From Fibrobacter sp. UWR3 (GTDB taxonomy: Bacteria; Fibrobacterota; Fibrobacteria; Fibrobacterales; Fibrobacteraceae): a stretch of 64,000 bases of DNA. Positions 1 through 8,500 of the stretch are shown here, one piece after another. Position numbers and translations under genes: made by a program. The notes beneath the pieces were generated by a model. The model searched no databases, was not told where the DNA came from, and was given only the letters and a program-made list of their open reading frames with translations. The stretch spans positions 1 through 64,000 of the forward strand of contig NZ_FRCW01000006.1 of the NCBI RefSeq assembly GCF_900143055.1, in the 5' to 3' direction. The stretch's first letter is position 1, and each line of letters begins with the position of its first letter.

Positions 1-231
1 ACGGAGGTCGCGACAGGTATGATCGACAAGGATGAATTCAATGCGTGCATGAGTTATGCCCGCCGCGAAGGATACGAGGAAGGCGAGGCAAAAGGAGAAG
101 CAAAAGGCGAGGCAAAAGGCGAAGCTCGCGCGAAAAGAAAATTCGCTGCCCGAGACAAGAAGATTGCGGAATTCCTCAAGGCAAACGGAGTCTCGCTGAA
201 AGTCCTGAACGCAGCTATGGCTATTAAGTAG
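1..231 (+). CDS. C-terminal end of a Rpn/PD-(D/E)XK nuclease-like protein (partial)
   Basis: The frame is open from the first base of the window, so the gene starts outside it. Visible residues include a charged run with four GEAK/GEAR units (about bases 82-130, a 12-nt tandem repeat), then a basic stretch and a tail ending IAEFLKANGVSLKVLNAAMAIK. The EEGxxKGxxKG-type tail followed by a short helix-turn-helix-like end is characteristic of the Rpn recombination-promoting nuclease / PD-(D/E)XK transposase-like family, but the catalytic part is not in view. Function is inferred only from the tail. Confidence 0.5.
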   Translation, partial: TEVATGMIDKDEFNACMSYARREGYEEGEAKGEAKGEAKGEARAKRKFAARDKKIAEFLKANGVSLKVLNAAMAIK

Positions 232-232
232 C

Positions 233-754
233 CTACACTTCGCTCACGAATTCTTCCATGCTCTTGCGCACGGGGTGCCTGGGCGAAGGGCCGCCGTTCT
301 CGGGGTCGGCGTAGCCGATATCCAAGAGGCAGGCCAACTTTAAGTTGTCCGGAAAGTTAAACGCGCTCTCGATGTACGATGCGTTGAATCCGCGGGCCCA
401 GAGGGTCGCAAGGCCGAGATCGGTGGCCTGCATCATCATGGAGGTGGTGACGATGCTTGCATCCATCACGCCGCTATTGAAGTTGTCGTTGTACTTTTCG
501 GCGGTATAGCACTTGGGTTCGTCGTAGCAAACCATCAGAACCACGGGAGCATTGTAGGCCATACGGGTAATGCCACGGATCTTTTCCAAAGCCTCGGGGG
601 ACTTGATGACCTTCACGGTCACGGGCTGAGCGTTGATTGCCGTCGGAGAAAGGCGGCCCGCCTCCAGCACCTGGGCGAGTTTTTCGGGTTCTACGGCCTG
701 GGCAGTGAATGCTCGGCAACTATAACGGTTTTTAGCCAAATCCATGAAAGACAT
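233..754 (-). CDS. Nitroreductase family protein
   Basis: Protein of about 173 residues, typical of small FMN-dependent nitroreductases that reduce nitro compounds or quinones with NAD(P)H. The N-terminal NRYSCRAF matches the family's phosphate-binding RxSxRxF pattern, and the central DASIVTTSMMMQATDLGLAT followed by WARGF matches the FMN-binding core. ATG at 754 is chosen because translation upstream of it reads into an intergenic repeat; the frame stays open far upstream only as antisense of metG. It is divergent from metG and a TATATT-like box lies just upstream. Physiological substrate unknown. Confidence 0.85.
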   Translation of the reverse strand: MSFMDLAKNRYSCRAFTAQAVEPEKLAQVLEAGRLSPTAINAQPVTVKVIKSPEALEKIRGITRMAYNAPVVLMVCYDEPKCYTAEKYNDNFNSGVMDASIVTTSMMMQATDLGLATLWARGFNASYIESAFNFPDNLKLACLLDIGYADPENGGPSPRHPVRKSMEEFVSEV

Positions 755-788
755 AATATACCTCGTTTTTGAGGAAATATACATAACT

Positions 789-826
789 GGATCCTTCGAC
801 TCCGTTTCACTCCGCTCAGGATGACA
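789..826. repeat. Dispersed GATCCTTCGACT...CTCAGGATGACA repeat
   Basis: Imperfect palindrome between the nitroreductase and metG. The same end sequences (GATCCTTCGACT and CTCAGGATGACA) occur at 11605-11672 between thiH and thiG. The GGATGACA end is shared with the GATCCCCGCC...GGGGATGACA palindromes at 6949, 13536, 32244 and 57650, so this is one of several related REP-like families. Confidence 0.7.
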
Positions 827-850
827 CCCATTTTTACTACATTTGGAGCC

Positions 851-2920
851 ATGAAAAATTTTTACGTTACTACTCCGATTTATTACGTGAATGACGCCCC
901 GCATATCGGGCATTCCTATACGACCGTCCTCGCGGACATCCTCACCCGCTTCCACAAGATTCTCGGCTACCAGACGTTCTTTTTGACCGGCACCGACGAA
1001 CACGGCCAGAAGGTGCAGCGCGCTGCCGACAAGCGCGGCGTGACCCCGCAAGAACACGTGGACGAATACTACCACCGGTTCGAAGACCTGTGGAAGAAGA
1101 TGGGTATCGATAACGACTTCTTTATCCGCACCACGATGCCCGAACACAAGGCCTTTGTGCAGGAATGCCTGCAGAAGCTCTGGGACAAGGGCGAAATCTA
1201 CTCGAAGGAATACGAGGGCTGGTACTCCGTCGGCGAAGAACGCTTCTTTACCGAAGACGAGCTGGACGAGAACAAGTGCGACCCCATCAGCCACCGCCCG
1301 GTGGAATGGCTCAAGGAAAAGAACTACTTCTTCAAGATGGGGTCTTACCAGCAGAAGCTGATTGACTTCCTCGAAAGCCACAAGGACTGGATTGTGCCGG
1401 ACTACCGCTGGAACGAAATCCGCGGGTTCCTGCGCCAGCCGCTGAACGACCTGTGCATCAGCCGCCCGAAGGCACGCCTCAGCTGGGGCATTCCGCTGCC
1501 GTTCGACACCGACTACGTGACCTACGTGTGGTTCGACGCCCTCCTCAACTACGTGAGCGCCTCCACCGCCTTCCACAAGACTTATGCCGACGGCACGCCG
1601 ATTTGGCCCGCCACTTACCACCTCATCGGTAAGGACATCTTGACCACCCACAGCGTGTACTGGCCGACCATGCTCATGGCTCTCGACATTCCGCTTCCGA
1701 AGCACATCCTCGCCCACGGCTGGTGGCTCGTGAACGGCGGCGAAAAGATGAGCAAGTCCGCAGGCAACGTGGTGAACCCCATGGACTACATGGAAAAGTA
1801 CGGCATCGACGCGTTCCGCTACTTCCTCGCCCGCGAAATGGTGGTGGGCCAGGACGCGAACTTCACGCACGACGCCTTCGTGCGCCGCATCAACAGCGAC
1901 CTCGCGAACGACCTCGGTAACGTGCTGAACCGCGTGCACCGCCTGGTGCTCAACAACTTCGAAGGCAAGCTCCCCGCAGCGACCTCCATCGGCGACGCCG
2001 AAAAGGAAGTCATCGACCTTGCAAACAAGGTGATTGCCGAAATCAAGGAAGGCCTGCCCCAGGCCCGCCTCTCCCAGTCCATCGAGACCATCATGCAGCT
2101 GGTGCGTAGCATCAACCGCTACCTCGAAGTCAAGGCCCCGTGGAAACTCGCGAAGGACGAAACCAAGAAGAACGAACTCGCGACCGTGCTCTACGTGTCT
2201 GCCGAAGCCGTGCGCCTCTCGCTTTGCCTGCTGTGGCCGGTGATTCCCGCCAAGGCGGAAGAAGGACTCGCCATGATCGGCTGCAAGTTCCAGAGCGCAG
2301 ACGACCTCGCCTGGGGAATCCTCAAGGGCGGCGAAACGTTCGGCGAAGGCAAGCCGCTCTTCCCGCGCATCGAGGAAGAAGTCAAGAAGCAGGAAGCCCA
2401 GCCGAAGCCCAAGCAGAACAAGCCCCTGATGGCAGCCGACGTGCCTGCCGCCATGGACATGCGCGTGGCCCAAATCAAGGAAGTGGCCGACCATCCGGAC
2501 GCCACGAGCCTCTACGTACTCAAGGTTGATGCCGGCGAAGGCGAACTCCGCACCATCTGCAGCGGCCTCAAGAACAGCTACAAGGCCGAGGAACTGAAGG
2601 ACAGGAAGATTCTGTTGTTCGCAAACCTGAAGCCCAGCGCTCTTCGCGGTATCATGAGCCAGGGAATGCTCTTTGCGGGCAACCTCGACAACGAGGCCCA
2701 CACCTGCAGGCTCGTCTCCGTGCCCGAAGACGCGAAGCCCGGTGACCGCGCCCTGTTCAAGGGTGTGGCCCCCAGCGAACCGCGCGAACTCAAGGTCAAG
2801 GACTTCGAGAAGATTGCGCTCTCCGTGAAGGGTGGCGCCGTGTTCTGCGACGCTCTCGCGCTTGAAGTGAACGGCAAGCCCGTGACCTGCGACGTAGCCG
2901 ACGGCAACGGAGTTCACTAA
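851..2920 (+). CDS. metG: Methionyl-tRNA synthetase
   Basis: Class I aminoacyl-tRNA synthetase charging tRNA-Met. The 689-residue protein has the HIGH signature (PHIGH, residues 17-21) and KMSKS at about 300, then the helical anticodon-binding domain and a C-terminal OB-fold tRNA-binding domain (about 530-640, EMAPII/Trbp111-like, with MRVAQIKEVADHPDA and LRGIMSQGML). The connective-peptide region (GWYSVGEERFFTEDEL) lacks the paired cysteines of zinc-binding MetRS, so it looks metal-free there. A further 50 residues follow the tRNA-binding domain. ATG at 851 is used because MKNFYVTTPIYY is the conserved start; an in-frame ATG at 821 falls in the upstream repeat. Confidence 0.98.
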   Translation: MKNFYVTTPIYYVNDAPHIGHSYTTVLADILTRFHKILGYQTFFLTGTDEHGQKVQRAADKRGVTPQEHVDEYYHRFEDLWKKMGIDNDFFIRTTMPEHKAFVQECLQKLWDKGEIYSKEYEGWYSVGEERFFTEDELDENKCDPISHRPVEWLKEKNYFFKMGSYQQKLIDFLESHKDWIVPDYRWNEIRGFLRQPLNDLCISRPKARLSWGIPLPFDTDYVTYVWFDALLNYVSASTAFHKTYADGTPIWPATYHLIGKDILTTHSVYWPTMLMALDIPLPKHILAHGWWLVNGGEKMSKSAGNVVNPMDYMEKYGIDAFRYFLAREMVVGQDANFTHDAFVRRINSDLANDLGNVLNRVHRLVLNNFEGKLPAATSIGDAEKEVIDLANKVIAEIKEGLPQARLSQSIETIMQLVRSINRYLEVKAPWKLAKDETKKNELATVLYVSAEAVRLSLCLLWPVIPAKAEEGLAMIGCKFQSADDLAWGILKGGETFGEGKPLFPRIEEEVKKQEAQPKPKQNKPLMAADVPAAMDMRVAQIKEVADHPDATSLYVLKVDAGEGELRTICSGLKNSYKAEELKDRKILLFANLKPSALRGIMSQGMLFAGNLDNEAHTCRLVSVPEDAKPGDRALFKGVAPSEPRELKVKDFEKIALSVKGGAVFCDALALEVNGKPVTCDVADGNGVH

Positions 2921-3224
2921 GAGACCGCTCGTTCGACGTTTCGTGTATAGAACCTCCGGTTTCTCACTCACTCCCACCTAAAGGTGGCCATGTACACTAA
3001 GCGCTAAAGCGCAAGTGTCCAAAGGTCGCCTCCGCCCCAGCTTAACGCATGGGGCTTTGAGGCTCACAGAGCGACCGTTCGTTCGTCAATTACCTATTGC
3101 GACCCAAAGCATTCCATATTGGAACATAAATAGTAGTCTATCCATCGGCAAAGATTGTCTTTTTATCGCAATCTCGCATCCTTGTGCTTTTCTTTCGTAA
3201 AACTAACGATATATATTTAAACCC
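2921..3224. other. 304-bp intergenic region with two TAAA-loop hairpins
   Basis: No gene is supported here. Two hairpins with TAAA loops follow each other downstream of metG: CCACC/GGTGG at 2974-2987 and ACACTAAGCGC/GCGCAAGTGT at 2994-3018. Neither is followed by a T-run, so they are not clear intrinsic terminators. Two similar stretches, AGAGACCGCTCGTTCG near 2920 and AGAGCGACCGTTCGTTCG near 3070, flank the hairpins and suggest a small degenerate repeat element. A TATATT box at 3212-3217 precedes the next gene. Confidence 0.5.
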
Positions 3225-3995
3225 ATGAGATTCTTCTACCTGACAATCCTTGCGATCCTTATCGCTCTCAGCGGATGCACCATGCACCCGCCTTCAGCGT
3301 CTGGGTTCATGGAAACGGCAGAACAGGGGCAGAACGACGAGAAGGTACGCGTGCTTACCGCCCGTGCCGAGAAAATCAACTTCAGCCTCTCCGGTGACGA
3401 ATGGAACATTCCCATCGCCCTCGAGACCACGACCGCAACACGAAGCGGATTTGTATCGGGCTGGGGCATCCTTCCCTCACCCTACGTGACCTTCGGTTAC
3501 GCCGACAAGTACTTCGGATGGCGCAGCTGGGTTTCTGCCATCTGGCTCGGCGTGACGGTAGCCGCGATATGCGCCACCGGGATATGCATCGACACAGACA
3601 GCGAAGATGACTATTCGTACAGTTACTATGAAGACGATGATGACGATGTCGACCTTATTGAACTAGACTCCTTCCTAGCCGCATGGACGCAGCTGTTCAG
3701 CGGAGGATTATCGTTCATCGAGCAACTTCCTGTCGGCGATTTCTTGCGCATTGGGTTCGAACAATACATTTGCCGCAATTTCTGGCTGAACTGGGGTACC
3801 GTCGGCGATCAGGAAGATTTCGGAAACGTGGAGGTCGGCGTGGGCGCGTACATGAGCTTCAGGGTAAATAACCACAGGGTTTCGCTGGACGCGCATTACG
3901 GCATTCTCGACTTCAATACAAAGAAACCTCGCCTGTCCCTCGCGCTCACCTACAGTAACGTCCTTGTTTACGAGTCCGCCTCATCCATCAAGTAG
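3225..3995 (+). CDS. Hypothetical lipoprotein with acidic central segment
   Basis: 256 residues. The N-terminus has a hydrophobic stretch ending in a lipobox (ALSGC), so it is probably lipid-anchored in the envelope. A very acidic, tyrosine-rich segment around residues 125-150 (DTDSEDDYSYSY, then a run of Asp) separates two halves; the C-terminal half has alternating patterns (VGVGAYMSFRVNNHRVSLDAHYG) that could be beta strands. No family recognised. A TATATT box ends only 7 nt before the ATG, leaving almost no room for a leader or Shine-Dalgarno. Confidence 0.75.
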   Translation: MRFFYLTILAILIALSGCTMHPPSASGFMETAEQGQNDEKVRVLTARAEKINFSLSGDEWNIPIALETTTATRSGFVSGWGILPSPYVTFGYADKYFGWRSWVSAIWLGVTVAAICATGICIDTDSEDDYSYSYYEDDDDDVDLIELDSFLAAWTQLFSGGLSFIEQLPVGDFLRIGFEQYICRNFWLNWGTVGDQEDFGNVEVGVGAYMSFRVNNHRVSLDAHYGILDFNTKKPRLSLALTYSNVLVYESASSIK

Positions 3996-4025
3996 GCGCA
4001 AACGGATTTACTGCACAAGGCTCCA

Positions 4026-4784
4026 TCAAGGCACGGCAATCTTGTAAATCTGCGGCCAGTACTTGCCCGTAACCCACAGGTACTTGCCGTCGTAGGCAAT
4101 CCCGTTCAGCACGTCGATATTCGGGTTGTTCCTGTATATCTCGCGACCCTTCGCAGAAAAGTCAATGTACTTTTGCACCTTGCCGCTTGGCAGGTCGATA
4201 ACTGCAATAAGCGGGGTCTGCCACACGTTTGCATACAAAGTATTCCCGACAATTTCAAGTTCGTTCAGGTTCTTTACCGGCTTGCCGGCATCTGTCACGC
4301 GGATGGAACCCATCACGTAAAACCCGCCGAGAGCAATCTGCAGGAGTTCGTCACTGCCGTTACTCATCAGGAGGGCGTTCTGCCAGTAGGTAAGGCCCCA
4401 ACCCTCGGTAGGAATGCGGAACTCGCCCTTATACTTGAACGGTTTTCGGCTATAGATGAACGCCTTCTTGGCTTTCCACGTGAGGTAGAAGATGTCTTCG
4501 CCCACGGCAATCGAGCCTTCCCCGAAATAGCGGGGAGCAAGCCTTGCGGAATCGAGAATCCTGCCATCAAGCGTGCGGCGGTACAGGCCGGATTCCCCAT
4601 ACTGGCCGGTAGTTTCAAACAAATCCTTGCCGTCAAAGAAAAGCCCCTGCGTAAAGTGGGTCGGCTCGTGCGGGATTGAATCAAGAATCGCGGGCAAGAC
4701 ACGCGGGGCCTCAGCGAACGCAAGCGACGAGAGGAAAATGACGATAAACGATAGACGATAGACGAAAGGGATTTTTGAAGGCAT
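4026..4784 (-). CDS. Glutamine cyclotransferase family protein, exported
   Basis: 252 residues matching the glutaminyl-peptide cyclotransferase beta-propeller family, which converts N-terminal Gln to pyroglutamate. Recognisable pieces are the HEPTHFTQGLFF start, GLYRRTLDG, EGWGLTYW, NELEIVGNTLYANVW and the C-terminal LNGIAYDGKYLWVTGKYW. A hydrophobic signal peptide (FVYRLSFIVIFLSSLAFA) precedes the mature part, implying periplasmic location. Oddly, that signal peptide is encoded by a GACGATAGACGAAAG-type repeat also found inside topB. ATG at 4784 is preferred over a TTG two codons upstream. Confidence 0.85.
   Translation of the reverse strand: MPSKIPFVYRLSFIVIFLSSLAFAEAPRVLPAILDSIPHEPTHFTQGLFFDGKDLFETTGQYGESGLYRRTLDGRILDSARLAPRYFGEGSIAVGEDIFYLTWKAKKAFIYSRKPFKYKGEFRIPTEGWGLTYWQNALLMSNGSDELLQIALGGFYVMGSIRVTDAGKPVKNLNELEIVGNTLYANVWQTPLIAVIDLPSGKVQKYIDFSAKGREIYRNNPNIDVLNGIAYDGKYLWVTGKYWPQIYKIAVP
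4731..4775. repeat. GACGATAGACGAAAG repeat at the 5' end of the cyclotransferase gene
   Basis: Short tandem-like units (acgataaacgatagacgatagacgaaag) overlap codons for the signal peptide of the minus-strand cyclotransferase gene. Very similar units occur twice inside topB, at 30597-30635 and 31283-31320. The repeat is read on opposite strands in the two genes, giving hydrophobic residues here and charged residues there. Confidence 0.7.
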
Positions 4785-4811
4785 GTGCAAAAATTACTAA
4801 ATTACCAGAAC

Positions 4812-5381
4812 ATGGGCGAACTCAGGACTCCAGCCAAGGTCAAGATTATCGTGGGTATCCTCGCGAAGGACGCCCCATCGGTCGAAGCCGTGCGCGCCAC
4901 GCTCCGAGAAAAGTTCGGAGAAGAAGACCTGAACCTAGCCCCCTTCCCCTTCACGTTCACCAACTACTACGTCGAAGAAATCGGCTCAGCGCCCGTACGC
5001 GCGTTCTTCAGCTACGAGACCCTCGTGGAGCGCGAGACCATCGTCGACATAAAGCTCTGGACAAACGATATTGAACTCGAAATCGCCCGGAAGAACAACA
5101 CACCCGGCCTACGCCCCGTGAACCTCGACCCGGGCTACATGACCCTCGGGCAGTTCTTCCTCGCGACAACAAAAGACCAGCGCCAGCGCGTGTACATGCA
5201 GCGCGGAATTTTCGTGGAACCCACGCTATACTTCCAGGACGGGCACTTTCACGCCTTCAACTGGACCTACCGCGATTACCAGAGCGAAAAGTACATTCAA
5301 TATCTAGAACAGGTGCGCGCCCACCTCGCCTACCAAATGAGCACCGGGAAACCGTATAGATTGAGGCGAGAAACAACATGA
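4812..5381 (+). CDS. DUF4416 family protein
   Basis: 189 residues matching the DUF4416 family of unknown function: MGELRTPAKVKIIVGIL at the start, FTNYYVEEIG, RPVNLDPGY followed by MTLGQFFLATTKD, and FHAFNWTYRDYQSEKYI. No signal peptide or membrane segment, so probably cytoplasmic. ATG at 4812 is chosen because conserved sequence begins there; a GTG at 4785 would add nine residues. It is divergent from the cyclotransferase, with start codons 27 nt apart. Confidence 0.85.
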   Translation: MGELRTPAKVKIIVGILAKDAPSVEAVRATLREKFGEEDLNLAPFPFTFTNYYVEEIGSAPVRAFFSYETLVERETIVDIKLWTNDIELEIARKNNTPGLRPVNLDPGYMTLGQFFLATTKDQRQRVYMQRGIFVEPTLYFQDGHFHAFNWTYRDYQSEKYIQYLEQVRAHLAYQMSTGKPYRLRRETT

Positions 5382-5388
5382 ATAAAAA

Positions 5389-5478
5389 GTCAATAGTCAT
5401 TAGTCAATGGTCATTGGCTTTTTACAAATGCGGCTCCGCCGCCTAACGTTAAACCAATGACTAATAACCAATGACCAA
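5389..5478. repeat. Inverted AGTCATTAGTCAATGGTCATTGG repeat
   Basis: Imperfect inverted repeat between the DUF4416 and DUF486 genes. The left arm (5389-5417) and right arm (5453-5478) are both built from TAGTCATT/GGTCATTGG words, with a small GCGG/CCGC hairpin at 5430-5442 between them. It resembles a miniature mobile or REP-like element; no coding capacity. Confidence 0.6.
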
Positions 5479-5489
5479 CAAATAGACTT

Positions 5490-5861
5490 ATGAAAGCCGG
5501 AATATTCACAGTTATCCTTCTTTTCATCAGCAACGTGTTCATGACCACCGCATGGTACGGGAACCTCAAGCTCAAGGAAATGCACATCAGTACCGACTGG
5601 CCGCTCATCCTCGTGATTCTTGCCAGCTGGGGTGTCGCCCTCTTCGAGTACTTCTTCATGATTCCCGCGAACAACATCGGGAGCAAGATTAACGGCGGGC
5701 CATTCAACCTGATGCAGCTGAAGGTCATACAGGAGGCTATTTCGCTTACGGTCTTTACCGTCATCGCGACTACGGTCTTCAACAACGAGGCACTGCACTG
5801 GAACCACGTCGTCGCCTTCGTGCTCATCATCGGAGCGGTATTCTTCGCTTTCCTTAAATGA
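5490..5861 (+). CDS. DUF486 / DMT-type small membrane protein
   Basis: 123 residues with four predicted transmembrane helices. It matches the DUF486 family, related to half-size drug/metabolite (EamA-like) transporters: FMTTAWYGNLK near the N-terminus, ILASWGVALFEYFFMIPANN and the GPFNLMQLKVIQE segment are typical. Substrate unknown; such half-size proteins usually dimerise in the inner membrane. The stop codon overlaps the next start (ATGA at 5858-5861), so it is probably co-transcribed with the M23 peptidase. Confidence 0.85.
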   Translation: MKAGIFTVILLFISNVFMTTAWYGNLKLKEMHISTDWPLILVILASWGVALFEYFFMIPANNIGSKINGGPFNLMQLKVIQEAISLTVFTVIATTVFNNEALHWNHVVAFVLIIGAVFFAFLK

Positions 5862-6841
5862 TTCTTGCTTCACGACATAGCTGGGCAAGGCTTGTCGCCG
5901 CAATCGCCTTCACCATCGCGTGCATGAACGTGCATGTAGATGCAAAGCAGGCGCCCAAGAAAAAGCAGAAGACAACCGCAGTCAAGAGCAGTGCAAAAAA
6001 AAGCAAGCCGGCAGCAAAGACCACAGCAAAACCGGCGGATAAGGCTCCCCCGAAAGAAGCCCAGCCCGATTCCTCGGTCGTGAAGATTGATGCGAACGAC
6101 CCGAAGGCATTCACCAAGGCAATCCTCCTGGACAAGCAGGGCGTAGAATTCGAGGTAGTTGGCGAAGAAAAGCAGCCCGCCCCGAAACTTGTCGTCAAGG
6201 AAAAGAAAAAAGAGGACTTCTTCGATTTTTCCACGATGCTCGTCCCCATCACGCACCCGGCCCCCATCGCCTCAAAATACGGCATCCGCGACCACAGGCT
6301 ACACCGCGGCGTAGACGTGAGCGTCATCAAGGACGAGCCCGTGCTGGCAGCATTCCCGGGCGTCGTGACCATGGCGAAATACAACAAGGGCGGATACGGC
6401 CATTATGTTATCGTGGATCACGAAAACGGGTTACAGACGCTTTACGGGCACCTCTCCGAAAGGCTCGTGAAAATCGGGGAACGCGTGTACCCGGGCGATA
6501 TCGTGGGGCTAGCAGGCAACTCCGGGCGTTCTTCGGGAGCGCACCTGCATTTCGAAATCCATTACGGAGAAATTAACATCGACCCGGAAACCATCGTCGA
6601 CTTCCCGAACTGGGACCTGAAACCCGGTGTCGAGAAAGTTTCCAAGAAATCCATTGTACGCGCACACTACAACATGCAACGCAAACTCAAGAAAGAAGGC
6701 ACGTACGTGGTGAAAAAGGGCGACACGCAGGGGAAAGTCGCCAAGTGGTTCAACATCTCGATAGAAGCGCTCTGCCGTATAAACAACCTAAAGCCGGGTG
6801 CTCCGCTCAAGGCAGGCCAGAAACTACTCGGAAGCAAGTGA
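5858..6841 (+). CDS. M23 family metallopeptidase with LysM domain
   Basis: 327 residues: a signal peptide, a lysine/alanine/proline-rich low-complexity linker (about 25-70), an M23 endopeptidase domain (about 125-250) and a C-terminal LysM-like domain (about 280-327). The zinc and catalytic motifs are present: HRGVD (H and D ligands) and HLHFE. M23 enzymes cut peptidoglycan cross-links or, when paired with LysM, remodel the wall during division. YVVKKGDTQGKVAKWFNIS is the LysM start. Translationally coupled to the DUF486 gene by an ATGA overlap. Confidence 0.92.
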   Translation: MILASRHSWARLVAAIAFTIACMNVHVDAKQAPKKKQKTTAVKSSAKKSKPAAKTTAKPADKAPPKEAQPDSSVVKIDANDPKAFTKAILLDKQGVEFEVVGEEKQPAPKLVVKEKKKEDFFDFSTMLVPITHPAPIASKYGIRDHRLHRGVDVSVIKDEPVLAAFPGVVTMAKYNKGGYGHYVIVDHENGLQTLYGHLSERLVKIGERVYPGDIVGLAGNSGRSSGAHLHFEIHYGEINIDPETIVDFPNWDLKPGVEKVSKKSIVRAHYNMQRKLKKEGTYVVKKGDTQGKVAKWFNISIEALCRINNLKPGAPLKAGQKLLGSK

Positions 6842-6855
6842 CACAGCCGTAGGCT

Positions 6856-6927
6856 GTGTCATGCCGAAGCCCGTAGGGCAAGGGCATCCACAGTGTCATG
6901 CCGAAGCCCGTAGGGCAAGGGCATCCA
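6856..6927. repeat. Tandem 35-bp repeat, GTGTCATGCCGAAGCCCGTAGGGCA type
   Basis: Two identical 35-bp copies, 6856-6890 and 6893-6927, between the M23 peptidase and thiE. Each contains an internal palindrome (GCCGAAGCCCGTAGGGCAAGGGC). Directly followed by the GGATCCTCGCC palindrome at 6949-6975. Confidence 0.85.
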
Positions 6928-6948
6928 TACAGTTGTAACAAGATGTAA

Positions 6949-6975
6949 GGATCCTCGCCTACGCGAGGATGACAT
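6949..6975. repeat. REP-like palindrome GGATCCTCGCCTACGCGAGGATGACAT
   Basis: The 20-bp palindrome ATCCTCGCCTACGCGAGGAT plus GACAT tail. Related copies occur at 13536-13561, 32244-32270 (inside topB) and, inverted, 57650-57678. Lies downstream of both convergent flanking genes. Confidence 0.85.
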
Positions 6976-6987
6976 TCTGTAGATGCA

Positions 6988-7620
6988 TCAACTATTTAAT
7001 GCAGAAAAAGCCTGTTTCAGTTCGCGCGTCGCGAGTTCCGGGTCAGCGGCCTTCATAATCGCAGAAACAACGCAGATGCCTGCAATGCCCGAACCCTTAA
7101 GCACAAAGATATTGTCCTTGTTGAGCCCGCCAATCGCATTCACCGGAATGGGAACCGCCTTCACGACATCCTTCAAAGTTTCTACGGGAGTGATGACCGT
7201 TTTTACATGAGTAGTGGTAGGATAAATCGCCCCGCAACCCAAGTAATCTGCGCCCTGTTCATAAGCCTCGAGCGCCTGCGGGACAGTCTTTGCGGTAACC
7301 CCAACGATTTTCTCGGGTCCGAGAATGCGCCGGGCATCGCAAGCAGGCATATCGGATTGCCCCACGTGAACGCCCTCCGCACCGATGGCCATGGCCACGT
7401 CTACTCGGTCGTCGATAATTAGAGGAATGCCGTACTTGGCTGTGATTTCGTGGGTGGACCGGGCCAAATCCAAGTATTCCCGTGTGGAACGGTCCTTCTC
7501 GCGCAGCTGGACGATGGTGGCGCCGCCCTTGCAGGCGGCCTCCACCACCGGCAAAAAACGGTCTTCGGGCACGCAAGTGCTGTCGGTAATGAAATAAAGC
7601 GTCATATCAAGCGGTTTCAT
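6988..7620 (-). CDS. thiE: Thiamine-phosphate synthase
   Basis: 210 residues; couples HMP-PP and thiazole phosphate to thiamine phosphate. The TIM-barrel motifs are clear: GGATIVQLREKD, PLIIDDRVDVA, GVHVGQSDMP, GADYLGCGAIYPT and PVNAIGGL with a phosphate-binding SAIM near the end. It is on the same strand as thiH and thiG (10335-12453) but separated from them by three prepilin-like genes on the opposite strand, suggesting that a thi cluster was split. Confidence 0.97.
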   Translation of the reverse strand: MKPLDMTLYFITDSTCVPEDRFLPVVEAACKGGATIVQLREKDRSTREYLDLARSTHEITAKYGIPLIIDDRVDVAMAIGAEGVHVGQSDMPACDARRILGPEKIVGVTAKTVPQALEAYEQGADYLGCGAIYPTTTHVKTVITPVETLKDVVKAVPIPVNAIGGLNKDNIFVLKGSGIAGICVVSAIMKAADPELATRELKQAFSALNS

Positions 7621-7761
7621 AAATCAAAAAATAGCAAAAACAGGCCTTATATTGTGATTTTGCTTAAATTTCGCACAAAAATCAAAAAATTTTGTTTACA
7701 AGAGGCTAAAAAAAGGTATTTTCTTATTGTAAGGGAGTCGTTTTGCAAGGGATGTATCACG

Positions 7762-8466
7762 ATGCGTACGCAAAAGCAAGATAAGCGCAGGTCAGGTTTT
7801 ACTCTAATCGAAGTCATGGTGGTGGTCGTGATTATGGGAATCCTTGCGGGGGTTGCTGTCCCGAAATTGTTTGGGCTTATTGAAAAGACAAAAGAAAAAA
7901 AGGACCTTCAGCACCTTTTTTACATAAAAAAGGCTTTTGAAAGGCTCCTTGTACAAATAGAAGCTCATGATGATGGTTCAACATCCTCAAATAATGATAC
8001 CTATGGTTTTACGGGTGATTTCGCTGACAATACCATACAGAATTATCTAGCAAATTCCAAAGGGAGAGGGTTGATTTTGTTAAACATTAATTTGGGAGAC
8101 AAAGTCAATGATAAAGGCTTTGCATGCTACATGATTGGCGATCTAAAACCTAGTTCATACAACAACGGATTTTATAGGGATATTCTTGACGAATCAGGCT
8201 TTGGACTTGTAGCGTCGAAGTTGGCGACCTCATCTGGAGGAAATAGCAAAATATGGATTCCTCCGCTATTTGAGAGTAAAACGCTAGTTTACCCGAGTTC
8301 CCAAGGTGGAAAATATAGTAGTGCCCAACATATTCGCGTTAAATGGAAAAATAATGACCCAAATAGCAAGGAAGTGGTTGTCTGGATTGGGGGACAGGGG
8401 AATGTCCTTACTGGCCTACAGGGAACCGTATTTGCAACAGAAATGAATGGATTGATGGCAAAGTAG
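7762..8466 (+). CDS. Prepilin-like protein 1
   Basis: 234 residues. A short basic leader (MRTQKQDKRRSG) ends in the type III signal peptide cleavage site G^FTLIE, followed by a 20-residue hydrophobic helix (VMVVVVIMGILAGVAVPKLF). This is the class of type IV pilins and type II secretion pseudopilins, processed by prepilin peptidase and assembled in the inner membrane. The remaining 200 residues are not recognised. The gene is visibly richer in A+T than its neighbours. It is more divergent from the next two prepilins than they are from each other. Confidence 0.85.
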   Translation: MRTQKQDKRRSGFTLIEVMVVVVIMGILAGVAVPKLFGLIEKTKEKKDLQHLFYIKKAFERLLVQIEAHDDGSTSSNNDTYGFTGDFADNTIQNYLANSKGRGLILLNINLGDKVNDKGFACYMIGDLKPSSYNNGFYRDILDESGFGLVASKLATSSGGNSKIWIPPLFESKTLVYPSSQGGKYSSAQHIRVKWKNNDPNSKEVVVWIGGQGNVLTGLQGTVFATEMNGLMAK

Positions 8467-8500
8467 AAACTTTAGCATATTATGATGGGATTTCTAAAAA

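Noticed and set aside
758-2977. Long minus-strand open frame extending the nitroreductase upstream across metG
   Set aside because: It is antisense of metG, whose HIGH/KMSKS motifs fix the plus strand; nitroreductase homology begins at 754.
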